DNA from: Hyphomicrobiales bacterium
GTDB taxonomy: Bacteria > Pseudomonadota > Alphaproteobacteria > Rhizobiales > Rhizobiaceae
Direction: 5' to 3'
Assembly: GCA_900472625.1 (NCBI GenBank)
Contig: UCIT01000022.1
Span: forward strand, 1 to 64,000
DNA: 64,000 bases
Below are positions 8,922 through 15,909 of this stretch, piece after piece (positions within the stretch are counted from its first letter, which is position 1; each line of letters opens with the position of its first letter). The notes beneath the pieces are model-generated. The model ran no database searches. It was not told the origin of the DNA and saw nothing but the letters and a program-made list of their open reading frames with translations. A program made the position numbers and the translations under genes.

Positions 8922-9704
8922 TCAGCGCAGCAGGCCCTGTCCGCCATCGACCCAGACCGGCGTGCCGGTGATGTGGCGGGCGCGATCGCTGGCGAGGAAC
9001 AGGATGGTTTCGGCGACATCCTCACTGTGGCCGGCCTTGCCGCCGGTGATCGGGATCTCGCCATCCGGCCAGACAACAGGGATTTCCGTTTCCTCGCGAT
9101 GGCGGGCGCTGGTGTTTTCGTCGATATCGGTGTCGATGGCGCCGGGGCAGACGGCGTTGACGCGGATGCGATGCTTGCCGAGCTCAAGCGCCAACTGCTG
9201 CACCATCGCCACCTGGCCGGCCTTGGTTGCGGTATAGGCGGTGGCGCCCGGGGTGGTGAAGGTGCGGGTGCCGTTGATCGACGAGACCACGACGATCGAT
9301 CCTCCGCCCGACGATTTCAGGTGCGGCACGGTGAGATGCAGGGTCATGTATGTGCCGCGCAGGTTGATGGCGATGGTCTTGTCCCATTCGTCCGGCTTGA
9401 GGTCGTCGATCGGCGCCCAGACGCCGTTGATGCCGGCATTGGCGACGACGATGTCGAGACCGCCGAAGGTCGAGACAAGGGTGTCGATGGCCCGGCGCAT
9501 CTGGCCTTCGTCGCTGGTATCGGCCGTCAGCGCGATTGCCTCGCCGCCGGCGGCTGCGATCTCGTCGCGGGTTTTTGCCACCTCGCTCTCGGTGCGGCTC
9601 AGCGCTGCGACCTTTGCGCCTTCGGCCGCCAGCGCAAGCGCGGTTGCCTTGCCGATGCCGGATCCGGCGCCCGTCACCAATGCGATCTTGCCCTGAAGTT
9701 CCAT
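8922..9704 (-). CDS. SDR family oxidoreductase
   Basis: A 260-residue short-chain dehydrogenase. It has cofactor motif TGAGSGIGKA, a NAGINGVWAP segment, the catalytic Ser in VVSSINGTR and the Tyr-x3-Lys motif YTATK. The C-terminal QGLLR tail is typical of classical SDRs. The ATG at 9704 is supported by a GAGGAGCAG ribosome site. The gene is convergent with the cyclase with no spacer: the two stops form the hexamer TGATCA. The substrate is unknown and there is no obvious operon partner. Confidence 0.9.
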   Translation of the reverse strand: MELQGKIALVTGAGSGIGKATALALAAEGAKVAALSRTESEVAKTRDEIAAAGGEAIALTADTSDEGQMRRAIDTLVSTFGGLDIVVANAGINGVWAPIDDLKPDEWDKTIAINLRGTYMTLHLTVPHLKSSGGGSIVVVSSINGTRTFTTPGATAYTATKAGQVAMVQQLALELGKHRIRVNAVCPGAIDTDIDENTSARHREETEIPVVWPDGEIPITGGKAGHSEDVAETILFLASDRARHITGTPVWVDGGQGLLR

Positions 9705-9768
9705 GGTCTGCTCCTCGTTGCGGTGGACCATGGGGCAATGTCTGGCAGTGTGCTTGGTTCCAGAGAGG

Positions 9769-10947
9769 TTACTCCACCACATCCGTTCCGCGTGTCGGCG
9801 GCGCGCCGATGCCGCCTTCGGCTTCGGGGCCATGCGGCTGTTCCGGATTGTGTGAATGGGTGGATCGATCGGACGTGGCCGGGCCAACATGGCCATTGGG
9901 GCCGTAGAAAGCCAGATGCATGCCCCAGTATGAGGAGACGAACAGCGCAAGGGCGCAGACGAGGCCGACGGGAATGTTGCGGGGCAGGCTCTTGAAGCGG
10001 CTGAGGACATGGCTTTCGCGGCTGTGGTCGGCGGCTACTGCCAGCAGGATCGCCATGATCAGCCCGTGGCCGATTATCTCGATGCGGCCGAAGGGCCAGA
10101 CGGCGGCGGTGAAGATCACGAGGAGCGCGATCGCCGAGAGACGGCGGATCAACGGCGTCCACAGCATGCCGAAGCCCATGGTGAATTCGGCGACGCCGGC
10201 CATCGGAATGAAAGCATCGCGCGGCAATCCGAACGTCAGGAACGGTCGCTCGATGACCAGGGGATAGAACCATTCGGGATAGGCGAATTTTTCCAGGCTC
10301 GACCACATGAGCGCGATGGAAAGCCCCCACCGCAGGATCTCGAAGCGGTGGGCCTGCCAGGTCTGGCGGCTGGATCCGGCGGTGATGAGATAGCCGGCGA
10401 CGCCGACGCCAAGGGCGAGATAATCGAAGAGATGGAACAGATCGTAGTCGCGCAACGCCAGCAGCCAGAGCGCGATGATGCCAACGCCTGCGATCGGCAT
10501 CGTCGCACGCCAGAAGATCAGCGCGGCAATCAGCAACTGCATCCACGAGACCCATTCGGCCGGCGTCTTCAGGTCCGGCGTCAGGTAGATGCCGCCGACC
10601 GAGAAGATGGCGACGAAGAAGGCGGCGATGAGGGCGCGCATGTAGTCGTCGATGCGCTCCCATAAAAGCCGGGTACCTCTATCCAGCATGTCAAGCAGAC
10701 GGGTGCCGAGCGGGCTGCGTTCGATCATCCCGAAAATGAGGAAGAAGGCGAGCACAAGCGCGATGCCGAGCCAGAACCAGCCGTCGTGCAGGGTGTAGCC
10801 CACCGGCTTCGGCGCGGCGCCGACGATGTACGGGGCGAACCATTTGACGTGAGCGGCGGCAGGGCTGGCAATTGTGAGGATGGCGGCAAACAGGGCGGAC
10901 GCAACGGCAGCGCAGGCGGATCGAGCAATGGCTTTGTCTGAAAACAT
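9769..10947 (-). CDS. DoxX-like multispanning membrane protein
   Basis: A membrane protein of about 392 residues. A signal-like first helix ends at AAAHVKW, followed by roughly eight to ten hydrophobic segments. The central part contains DoxX-like features: SSLEKFAYPEWFYPL, then a helix ending in GFGMLWTPLIRR. The last 45 residues are hydrophilic, with several His (THSHNPEQPHGPEAEGG). ATG 10947 was preferred over GTG 10950. DoxX relatives act in quinone-linked or redox-sensitive membrane complexes, but this long version has no assigned role that I know of. It stands alone with a strong palindrome about 150 bases upstream. Confidence 0.75.
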   Translation of the reverse strand: MFSDKAIARSACAAVASALFAAILTIASPAAAHVKWFAPYIVGAAPKPVGYTLHDGWFWLGIALVLAFFLIFGMIERSPLGTRLLDMLDRGTRLLWERIDDYMRALIAAFFVAIFSVGGIYLTPDLKTPAEWVSWMQLLIAALIFWRATMPIAGVGIIALWLLALRDYDLFHLFDYLALGVGVAGYLITAGSSRQTWQAHRFEILRWGLSIALMWSSLEKFAYPEWFYPLVIERPFLTFGLPRDAFIPMAGVAEFTMGFGMLWTPLIRRLSAIALLVIFTAAVWPFGRIEIIGHGLIMAILLAVAADHSRESHVLSRFKSLPRNIPVGLVCALALFVSSYWGMHLAFYGPNGHVGPATSDRSTHSHNPEQPHGPEAEGGIGAPPTRGTDVVE

Positions 10948-11101
10948 CACGACATTCTCTCTGTTGCTGACATGCAGGGGGAATGGGCAGGGATCAATGG
11001 ACTGCGGGTGATACGAGGACGGAACGGGGCAGGGAACGCGGGAAGCGAATGAGCGTCCGTTGTCCCGTCATATGCGTTTCAGGCAATGCGGTCTGATGAA
11101 T

Positions 11102-11119
11102 GACATATAGGTATATGTC
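11102..11119. promoter_or_regulatory. 18-bp perfect palindrome upstream of DoxX-like gene
   Basis: The sequence GACATATAGGTATATGTC is a perfect inverted repeat in an AT-rich island of the otherwise GC-rich gap between the DoxX-like gene and dgoD. Size and symmetry suggest an operator for a dimeric ArsR, MarR or TetR-type repressor. No such regulator gene is adjacent. Confidence 0.55.
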
Positions 11120-11140
11120 TATATTACTGACGTTGCGGCA

Positions 11141-11170
11141 AAAGAAAAGGGGCCGTATCCACGACCCCTT
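11141..11170 (-). terminator. dgoD: dgoD terminator
   Basis: On the minus strand, arms AAGGGG and CCCCTT enclose a 12-base loop. They are followed by TTCTTTT (reading from 11147 down to 11141), about 30 bases past the dgoD stop. This is a standard intrinsic terminator shape with a somewhat short stem. Confidence 0.6.
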
Positions 11171-11199
11171 GTCCCGTCGAATTCAATAGTAGTGACCAC

Positions 11200-12348
11200 C
11201 TACCACTCGGCGACGCTGCCGTCCTCATGGCGCCAGATCGGGTTGCGCCAGCGGTGTCCTTCCTTGGCCTTCTCGATGACATAGGCCTCGTCCACCTCGA
11301 TGCCGAGGCCGGGGCCCTGCGGAATGCTGACGAAACCGTCGGCGTAGTGGAACACCTCCTTGTTGGAGATGTAGTCGAGGATGTCGTTGCCCTTGTTGTA
11401 GTGGATGCCGAGGCTCTGTTCCTGGATGAAGGCATTGTAGCTGACGGCATCGACCTGCAGGCAGGCGGTCAGCGCGATCGGGCCGAGCGGGCAATGCGGG
11501 GCGAGCGCGACGTCGTAGGCCTCGGCCATGGTGGCGATCTTGCGGCATTCGGTGATGCCGCCGGCGTGGCTGAGATCGGGCTGCAGGATATCGACATAGC
11601 CTTCCGACAGGATGCGCTTGAAATCCCAGCGCGAAAACAACCGCTCTCCGAGCGCGATCGGCGTCGATGTGTGGTTGGCGATTTCCTTCAGCGCTTCGTA
11701 GTTTTCAGAAAGCACCGGCTCCTCGATGAACAGCAGCTTGAACTGATCGAGTTCTTTGGCGAGCACTTTTGCCATCGGTTTGTGGACGCGGCCGTGGAAA
11801 TCGACGCCGATGCCGATATAGGGGCCGATCGCCTCTCGGATGGTGGCGATGGTCTCGACGGCCTTCTCCACCTTGTCCCAGGTGTCGACGATCTGCATTT
11901 CCTCGCAGCCGTTGAGCTTGATCGCCTTGAAGCCGCGGGCCACGACTTCCTTGGCGTTGTTGGCAACGTCGGAAGGGCGGTCGCCGCCGATCCAGGAATA
12001 GACCTTGATCTTGTCGCGCACCTGGCCGCCGAGCAGCGAGTGGATGGGCTGGCCGAGTGCCTTGCCCTTGATGTCCCAGAGCGCCTGGTCAATGCCGGAG
12101 ATTGCGCTCATGTGGATGGCGCCGCCGCGGTAGAAGCCGCCGCGATACATGACGTTCCAGTGGTCCTCGATCAGGAACGGGTCCTTGCCGATCAGGTAGT
12201 CCTCGAGCTCGTGGACAGCGGCCTGGACGGTCAAGGCCCGGCCCTCGACGACGGGCTCGCCCCAGCCGACGATGCCCTCGTCGGTCTCGATCTTCAGGAA
12301 CAGCCAGCGAGGCGGCACGATATAGGTGGTGAGCTTGGTGATCTTCAT
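11200..12348 (-). CDS. dgoD: D-galactonate dehydratase
   Basis: A 382-residue enolase-superfamily enzyme (mandelate racemase/muconate lactonizing group). It dehydrates D-galactonate to 2-dehydro-3-deoxy-D-galactonate in the De Ley-Doudoroff pathway. Recognisable family segments are [52 protein letters not shown] and the metal-ligand regions [23 protein letters not shown] and IALGERLF. The active-site His is in [12 protein letters not shown]. Length and the C-terminal [11 protein letters not shown] match the family closely. The ATG at 12348 has a GAGGAA ribosome site. The kinase and aldolase genes of the pathway are not in this window. Confidence 0.95.
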   Translation of the reverse strand: MKITKLTTYIVPPRWLFLKIETDEGIVGWGEPVVEGRALTVQAAVHELEDYLIGKDPFLIEDHWNVMYRGGFYRGGAIHMSAISGIDQALWDIKGKALGQPIHSLLGGQVRDKIKVYSWIGGDRPSDVANNAKEVVARGFKAIKLNGCEEMQIVDTWDKVEKAVETIATIREAIGPYIGIGVDFHGRVHKPMAKVLAKELDQFKLLFIEEPVLSENYEALKEIANHTSTPIALGERLFSRWDFKRILSEGYVDILQPDLSHAGGITECRKIATMAEAYDVALAPHCPLGPIALTACLQVDAVSYNAFIQEQSLGIHYNKGNDILDYISNKEVFHYADGFVSIPQGPGLGIEVDEAYVIEKAKEGHRWRNPIWRHEDGSVAEW

Positions 12349-12435
12349 GGACGTTTCCTCTTTATCGGCTCCGGCGGCCCCGACCGATTTTTGTCTCAGT
12401 TACGATGTCAGCATCCTGGATCGTGCCGGCGGTTT

Positions 12436-12690
12436 TCAGGTTGGCGCGGCAAGATCGAGAATGCTGCTCATACAGTGGCTGCCGGCCGGTCCGTCGCGCA
12501 TCGTTAGAGTCTCGATCAGACCCTGCTGTATCACCGAGCCTTCGCGCTGGTGTCGCATGGCGATGTTGGGAGCCTGGATCGCATATGTCATGGTGGCCTG
12601 GATGGAGCTCAAGAGTCGATGGAAAGTCTGGTTGTTGCGGCGGGATTTCGGATCAATCATCATACAATATGATTTTTCAAGTACGATCAT
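12436..12690 (-). pseudogene. remnant of a GntR/FCD-type regulator (DgoR-like), C-terminal end
   Basis: This 84-codon minus-strand frame ends about 85 bases before dgoD. From about residue 20 it reads like the last helices of an FCD-domain GntR regulator: FHRLLSSIQATMTYA, then HQREGSVIQQGLIETLTMRDGPAGSHCMSSIL. That matches the usual pattern of a helix, H-x-E/A-x-I-x-A-hydrophobic-x-x-R-D, and a final helix. The winged-helix half and most of the FCD domain are missing. GntR regulators commonly sit beside dgoD. A broken dgoR-like gene is my inference, and a chance frame cannot be excluded. Confidence 0.5.
12659..12673. promoter_or_regulatory. 15-bp inverted repeat, candidate GntR operator
   Basis: ATCATA-CAA-TATGAT is a perfect inverted repeat in an AT-rich patch at the upstream end of the regulator remnant, about 310 bases before dgoD. 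FadR-type GntR proteins bind short AT-rich palindromes, so this may be the old promoter-operator of the regulator-dgoD unit. Confidence 0.5.
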
Positions 12691-12865
12691 TCTAAGGCGC
12701 GGAAGTTGCGGGATGCAATCTTTTCGCGGTCTAATTTCGCAGGAGTGTCGCCTTCCTGGTTTAGAGGATTATATCCACCGGCGAAGAGGTCGTTTGCGCC
12801 TCTTGACCGAACGACGCGGCAAGCCCGCTGCGTTGGAAAGATACTCAATCCAATAGGAGAACGGC

Positions 12866-13297
12866 ATGCAGATCAATCGCACAGGTTCGGCACAATGGTC
12901 GGGCGGCATCAAGGACGGCAAGGGCGCGATCTCGACGCAGAGCGGCGCGCTGAAATCCTATCCCTATGGTTTCGCCAGCCGCTTCGAAGGCCTGCCGGGC
13001 ACCAATCCCGAAGAACTGATCGGCGCTGCCCATGCCGGTTGCTTCACCATGGCGCTGTCGCTGATCCTCGGTGACGCCGGCTTTACCGCCACCAGCATGG
13101 AAACGACGGCGAAGGTGACGCTCGAAAGCGTCGAAGGTGGCTTTGCCATCAGCGCCATCGCGCTGACGCTGCGCGGCACGGTTCCCGATTGCGACGAAAA
13201 GACCTTCATCGAACTGGCAGGCAAGGCGAAGGCCGGTTGCCCGGTATCGAAGGCGCTGTCGGCCGTTCCGATCACGCTCGACGCCCAGCTCGTCTGA
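12866..13297 (+). CDS. osmC: OsmC family peroxidase
   Basis: A 143-residue OsmC-type thiol peroxidase that reduces organic hydroperoxides in the cytoplasm. The peroxidatic Cys lies in AAHAGCFTMAL and the resolving Cys in KAGCPVSKAL; both are present. The N-terminal SAQWSGGIKDGKGAIS segment and total length fit the OsmC subgroup better than Ohr. An AGGAGA ribosome site precedes the ATG. It stands alone with a clear terminator, as is usual for stress-induced osmC genes. Confidence 0.93.
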   Translation: MQINRTGSAQWSGGIKDGKGAISTQSGALKSYPYGFASRFEGLPGTNPEELIGAAHAGCFTMALSLILGDAGFTATSMETTAKVTLESVEGGFAISAIALTLRGTVPDCDEKTFIELAGKAKAGCPVSKALSAVPITLDAQLV

Positions 13298-13322
13298 TCG
13301 ATCGACCTTCACAATCATTTCG

Positions 13323-13352
13323 ATGCCGCGGCGCCATGCGTCGCGGCATTTT
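13323..13352 (+). terminator. osmC terminator
   Basis: Arms ATGCCGCG (13323-13330) and CGCGGCAT (13342-13349) form a perfect 8-bp stem with an 11-base loop. T-rich sequence (TTTCATTTTT) follows. It is located 26 bases after the osmC stop. Confidence 0.75.
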
Positions 13353-13495
13353 CATTTTTGCCGACACTTCAGATTTCGCTTCCATTTAAAAGGATTGCGC
13401 CGCAGCATCCATGCTGCAGGTCTTGTCTTTCGTCCTGTCTCATCCCGTAGCCATGCCCAGTTCTTTTAACCTGTCTCTACCGAGGGAGTTAAATC

Positions 13496-13984
13496 ATGTC
13501 GGGACTAGCAGCTCTTACCATCTTCCATGTCATCCTCAGCCTGATCGCCATCATTGCCGGTGTCGCGCTTGCCCGTGGCCTTATCTCCGGGCAGCGCAGT
13601 GACCGGTGGACGCAAATCTTCATGGTGACGACCGCGATCACCGTGCTTACCGGCTTCGTCTTCCCCTATCACGGCTTCACGCCGGGAATCGGAGTCGGGA
13701 TCGTTTGCGTGCTTGTCTTTATCCCTACGGCCCTGGCCCGCTATCGCTTCCAGATGGCCGGCCTCTGGCGTCCGGTGTTCATCGTCGGCGCGCTGGCGCT
13801 CTTCTATTTCAACTGTCTTGTCTTCGTCGTTCAGTCATTCCAGAAAATTCCGCCTCTGAATGCATTGGCACCAACCGGCGGTGAGCCGATCGTCGGGATT
13901 GTGCAAGCAGTTGTCTTCATTGCGTTTCTGGTCGTCGGGTTTTTCTCTATCCGGCGCTTTCGGCCGATGATGGCAGGATTCTAG
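13496..13984 (+). CDS. small four-helix membrane protein, unknown function
   Basis: A 162-residue protein with about five hydrophobic stretches: residues 5-27, 38-55, 62-80, 92-112 and 134-154. It has a conserved-looking YHGFTPGIG loop. The N-terminus is a membrane helix, not a cleavable signal. GAGGGAG gives a good ribosome site. Similar unnamed proteins are common in rhizobia, but I know no function. The neighbour downstream is a TetR regulator on the same strand, about 100 bases away; co-transcription is possible but not evident. Confidence 0.8.
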   Translation: MSGLAALTIFHVILSLIAIIAGVALARGLISGQRSDRWTQIFMVTTAITVLTGFVFPYHGFTPGIGVGIVCVLVFIPTALARYRFQMAGLWRPVFIVGALALFYFNCLVFVVQSFQKIPPLNALAPTGGEPIVGIVQAVVFIAFLVVGFFSIRRFRPMMAGF

Positions 13985-14030
13985 GGCATTGTGCCGCATT
14001 GCAACAGATTGACTTCCGTCAACTGATGTT

Positions 14031-14066
14031 TTACGACTGACGAAATTCGAAAATCGTCAGTCGTAA
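14031..14066. promoter_or_regulatory. TetR autoregulatory operator
   Basis: Perfect 13-bp arms TTACGACTGACGA (14031-14043) and TCGTCAGTCGTAA (14054-14066) are separated by 10 bases, ending 18 bases before the TetR start codon. TTGACT at 14009-14014 could be the -35 box, which would put the left arm on the -10 region. Position and symmetry fit autorepression by the TetR protein and control of the efflux genes behind it. Confidence 0.75.
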
Positions 14067-14084
14067 TTTAGGCGGACTAAATCA

Positions 14085-14693
14085 ATGGACGACCTCGCAG
14101 AAAATGCGCTCGATGCAGCCCGGCAGGAGAATGTGACGCGCATTCTCGATGCGGCCGAGCGTTTGTTCCGGCACTATGGTTATTCGAAAACCACCGTTGC
14201 CGACATTGCCCGCGATCTGGGCATGTCGCCGGCCAACGTTTATCGCTTCTTCTCTTCCAAGGTCGAAATCCACCAGGCGATCTGCGGCCGCATGCTGGCT
14301 GCCAGCTATCAGCAAGCCTACGATATCCGCCACCTCCCGATCAGCGCATCCGAGCGGCTCCGGCGCTATGTCCGTGGGCAGTACACGACGACGGTCGAGA
14401 CCATGCTCGATGAGCAAAAGGTGCACGAGATGGTCGTCGTTGCCATCGAGCGCGATTGGCATGTCATCGAAAAGCATATCGACAGCATTCAGGATTTGCT
14501 TGCCGAGGTGATCCGCGAGGGCATCGAGGCCGGTGAATTCGTGGAGCAGGATCCGACGACCGCATCGCGCTGCTTCGGCGCCGCGACGATGATGCTCTGC
14601 CATCCGATCATGGTGGCCGAATGTCTCACCAAGACCAACCGCGCGTCGGTCGATGACCTGATCGATTTCTCGATCCGGGCGCTGACGAAATAA
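14085..14693 (+). CDS. TetR/AcrR-type regulator of the RND efflux operon
   Basis: A 202-residue TetR-family repressor. The N-terminal DNA-binding domain includes ILDAAERLFRHYGY, TTVADIARDLGMS and PANVYRFFSSK. The C-terminal all-helical ligand domain is diverse and gives no effector. It directly precedes an adaptor and an RND pump in the same direction. A long perfect inverted repeat sits just before its start. Together these indicate a local repressor of the efflux operon, probably released by a toxic compound or plant metabolite. Confidence 0.92.
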   Translation: MDDLAENALDAARQENVTRILDAAERLFRHYGYSKTTVADIARDLGMSPANVYRFFSSKVEIHQAICGRMLAASYQQAYDIRHLPISASERLRRYVRGQYTTTVETMLDEQKVHEMVVVAIERDWHVIEKHIDSIQDLLAEVIREGIEAGEFVEQDPTTASRCFGAATMMLCHPIMVAECLTKTNRASVDDLIDFSIRALTK

Positions 14694-14749
14694 CCAGGCG
14701 GCCTTTCCGCTACGCCATTCAACATGCAAACATACCGGGAGTGCGAAAG

Positions 14750-15886
14750 ATGATTTCGCTGAATACAGTCAAGTTGCCGTCCGTTGTCACCTTCGCGCTG
14801 CTGGGCGCCGTGTCGCTCGCCGTTTCCGGCTGCAGCGAAGAGAAGAAGGCGGAGACCAAGGAGATCCTGCGACCGGTCAAGGTGGTCGAGATCGCCAAGG
14901 CGGGCGACACCCGTGTTCTTGATTATTCCGGTGCCGTCAAGGCGCGGGTCGAGACCAGTCTTGGCTTCCGCGTTGCCGGCAAGATCACCGAACGGAAGGT
15001 CAATATCGGCGACCGCCTGCATCCGGGCGATCTGATCGCGCGGATCGACCCGACCGACTACGAGCTTGCGGCAAAGACTGCCGAAGCCAATCTGGCGGCC
15101 GCTGAAAAGGGTGTCGGCACCGCCGATCTCGCCAACAAGCGCGCCCAGCAGCTGTTCGACAAGAGCGTTACCGCCAAGTCGCAGATGGAGCAGGCGTCGC
15201 TCAGCTACGATCAGGCCGTCTCGACGCGCGATGCGGCCGCGTCCTCGCTCGATCAGGCGAAGAACCAGGTGAGCTATGCCGAGCTGAAGGCCGACCAGAG
15301 CGGCATCGTCACGGCGATCAGCGCCGATGCCGGCGCCGTCGTCGCTGCGGGCACGCCGGTCGCTTCCGTCGCGCTCGATGGCGAGAAGGAAGTGCTGATT
15401 GCGGTGCCGGAGAACGACATCGCCGAGTTCAAGCCGGGCAAGACGGTCAAGGCCAGCTTCTGGTCGTCGGACAAGCTGGTGCTCGACGGCAAGGTGCGCG
15501 AGGTCGCCGGCAGCGCCGATGCGCAGTCGCGGACCTTCGCCGTGCGCGTCAGCCTGCCCAACGACGATCGCGTGCTGCTCGGCATGACGGCGACGATCGA
15601 AGCGAATGTCAGCAACGCCAAGACCCATGTCGCCATTCCGCTGGCGGCGCTGGCCGAAAAGGACGGCAAGAAGATCGTCTGGGTCGTCGATCGCGATGCC
15701 GCGACCGTGCATGCCCGTGACGTGACGGTCGTCGATTTCACCGGTGATGGCGTCAACGTCTCCGACGGCCTGAACACCGGCGATCTCGTCGTCGCCGCCG
15801 GCACGCAGTTCATGACCGAGAATCTCAAGGTCAAGCTGCCCGGCCAGCAGTCGGCGTCCGCCGAAGCAACCGACGTCGTTCGTTGA
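14750..15886 (+). CDS. RND efflux periplasmic adaptor lipoprotein
   Basis: Membrane fusion protein of about 378 residues linking an inner-membrane RND pump to an outer-membrane channel. The N-terminal signal ends in a lipobox AVSGC, so Cys is predicted to be lipidated. Then come the lipoyl half-motifs (GFRVAGKITERKVNIGDRL), an alpha-helical hairpin rich in Ala, Gln and Lys (about residues 100-170), the second lipoyl half (LKADQSGIVTAI) and a beta-barrel domain. The ATG at 14750 has GGGAG 8 bases upstream and was preferred to GTG 14741. No outer-membrane channel gene is present, so a shared TolC-like protein is likely. Confidence 0.93.
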   Translation: MISLNTVKLPSVVTFALLGAVSLAVSGCSEEKKAETKEILRPVKVVEIAKAGDTRVLDYSGAVKARVETSLGFRVAGKITERKVNIGDRLHPGDLIARIDPTDYELAAKTAEANLAAAEKGVGTADLANKRAQQLFDKSVTAKSQMEQASLSYDQAVSTRDAAASSLDQAKNQVSYAELKADQSGIVTAISADAGAVVAAGTPVASVALDGEKEVLIAVPENDIAEFKPGKTVKASFWSSDKLVLDGKVREVAGSADAQSRTFAVRVSLPNDDRVLLGMTATIEANVSNAKTHVAIPLAALAEKDGKKIVWVVDRDAATVHARDVTVVDFTGDGVNVSDGLNTGDLVVAAGTQFMTENLKVKLPGQQSASAEATDVVR

Positions 15887-15909
15887 GCGCAGGCAGAGGG
15901 AACGGGACA

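Noticed and set aside
12326..12856. A 176-codon plus-strand frame before osmC
   Set aside because: Poor composition and overlap with the dgoD start. The minus-strand FCD-like remnant explains the region better.
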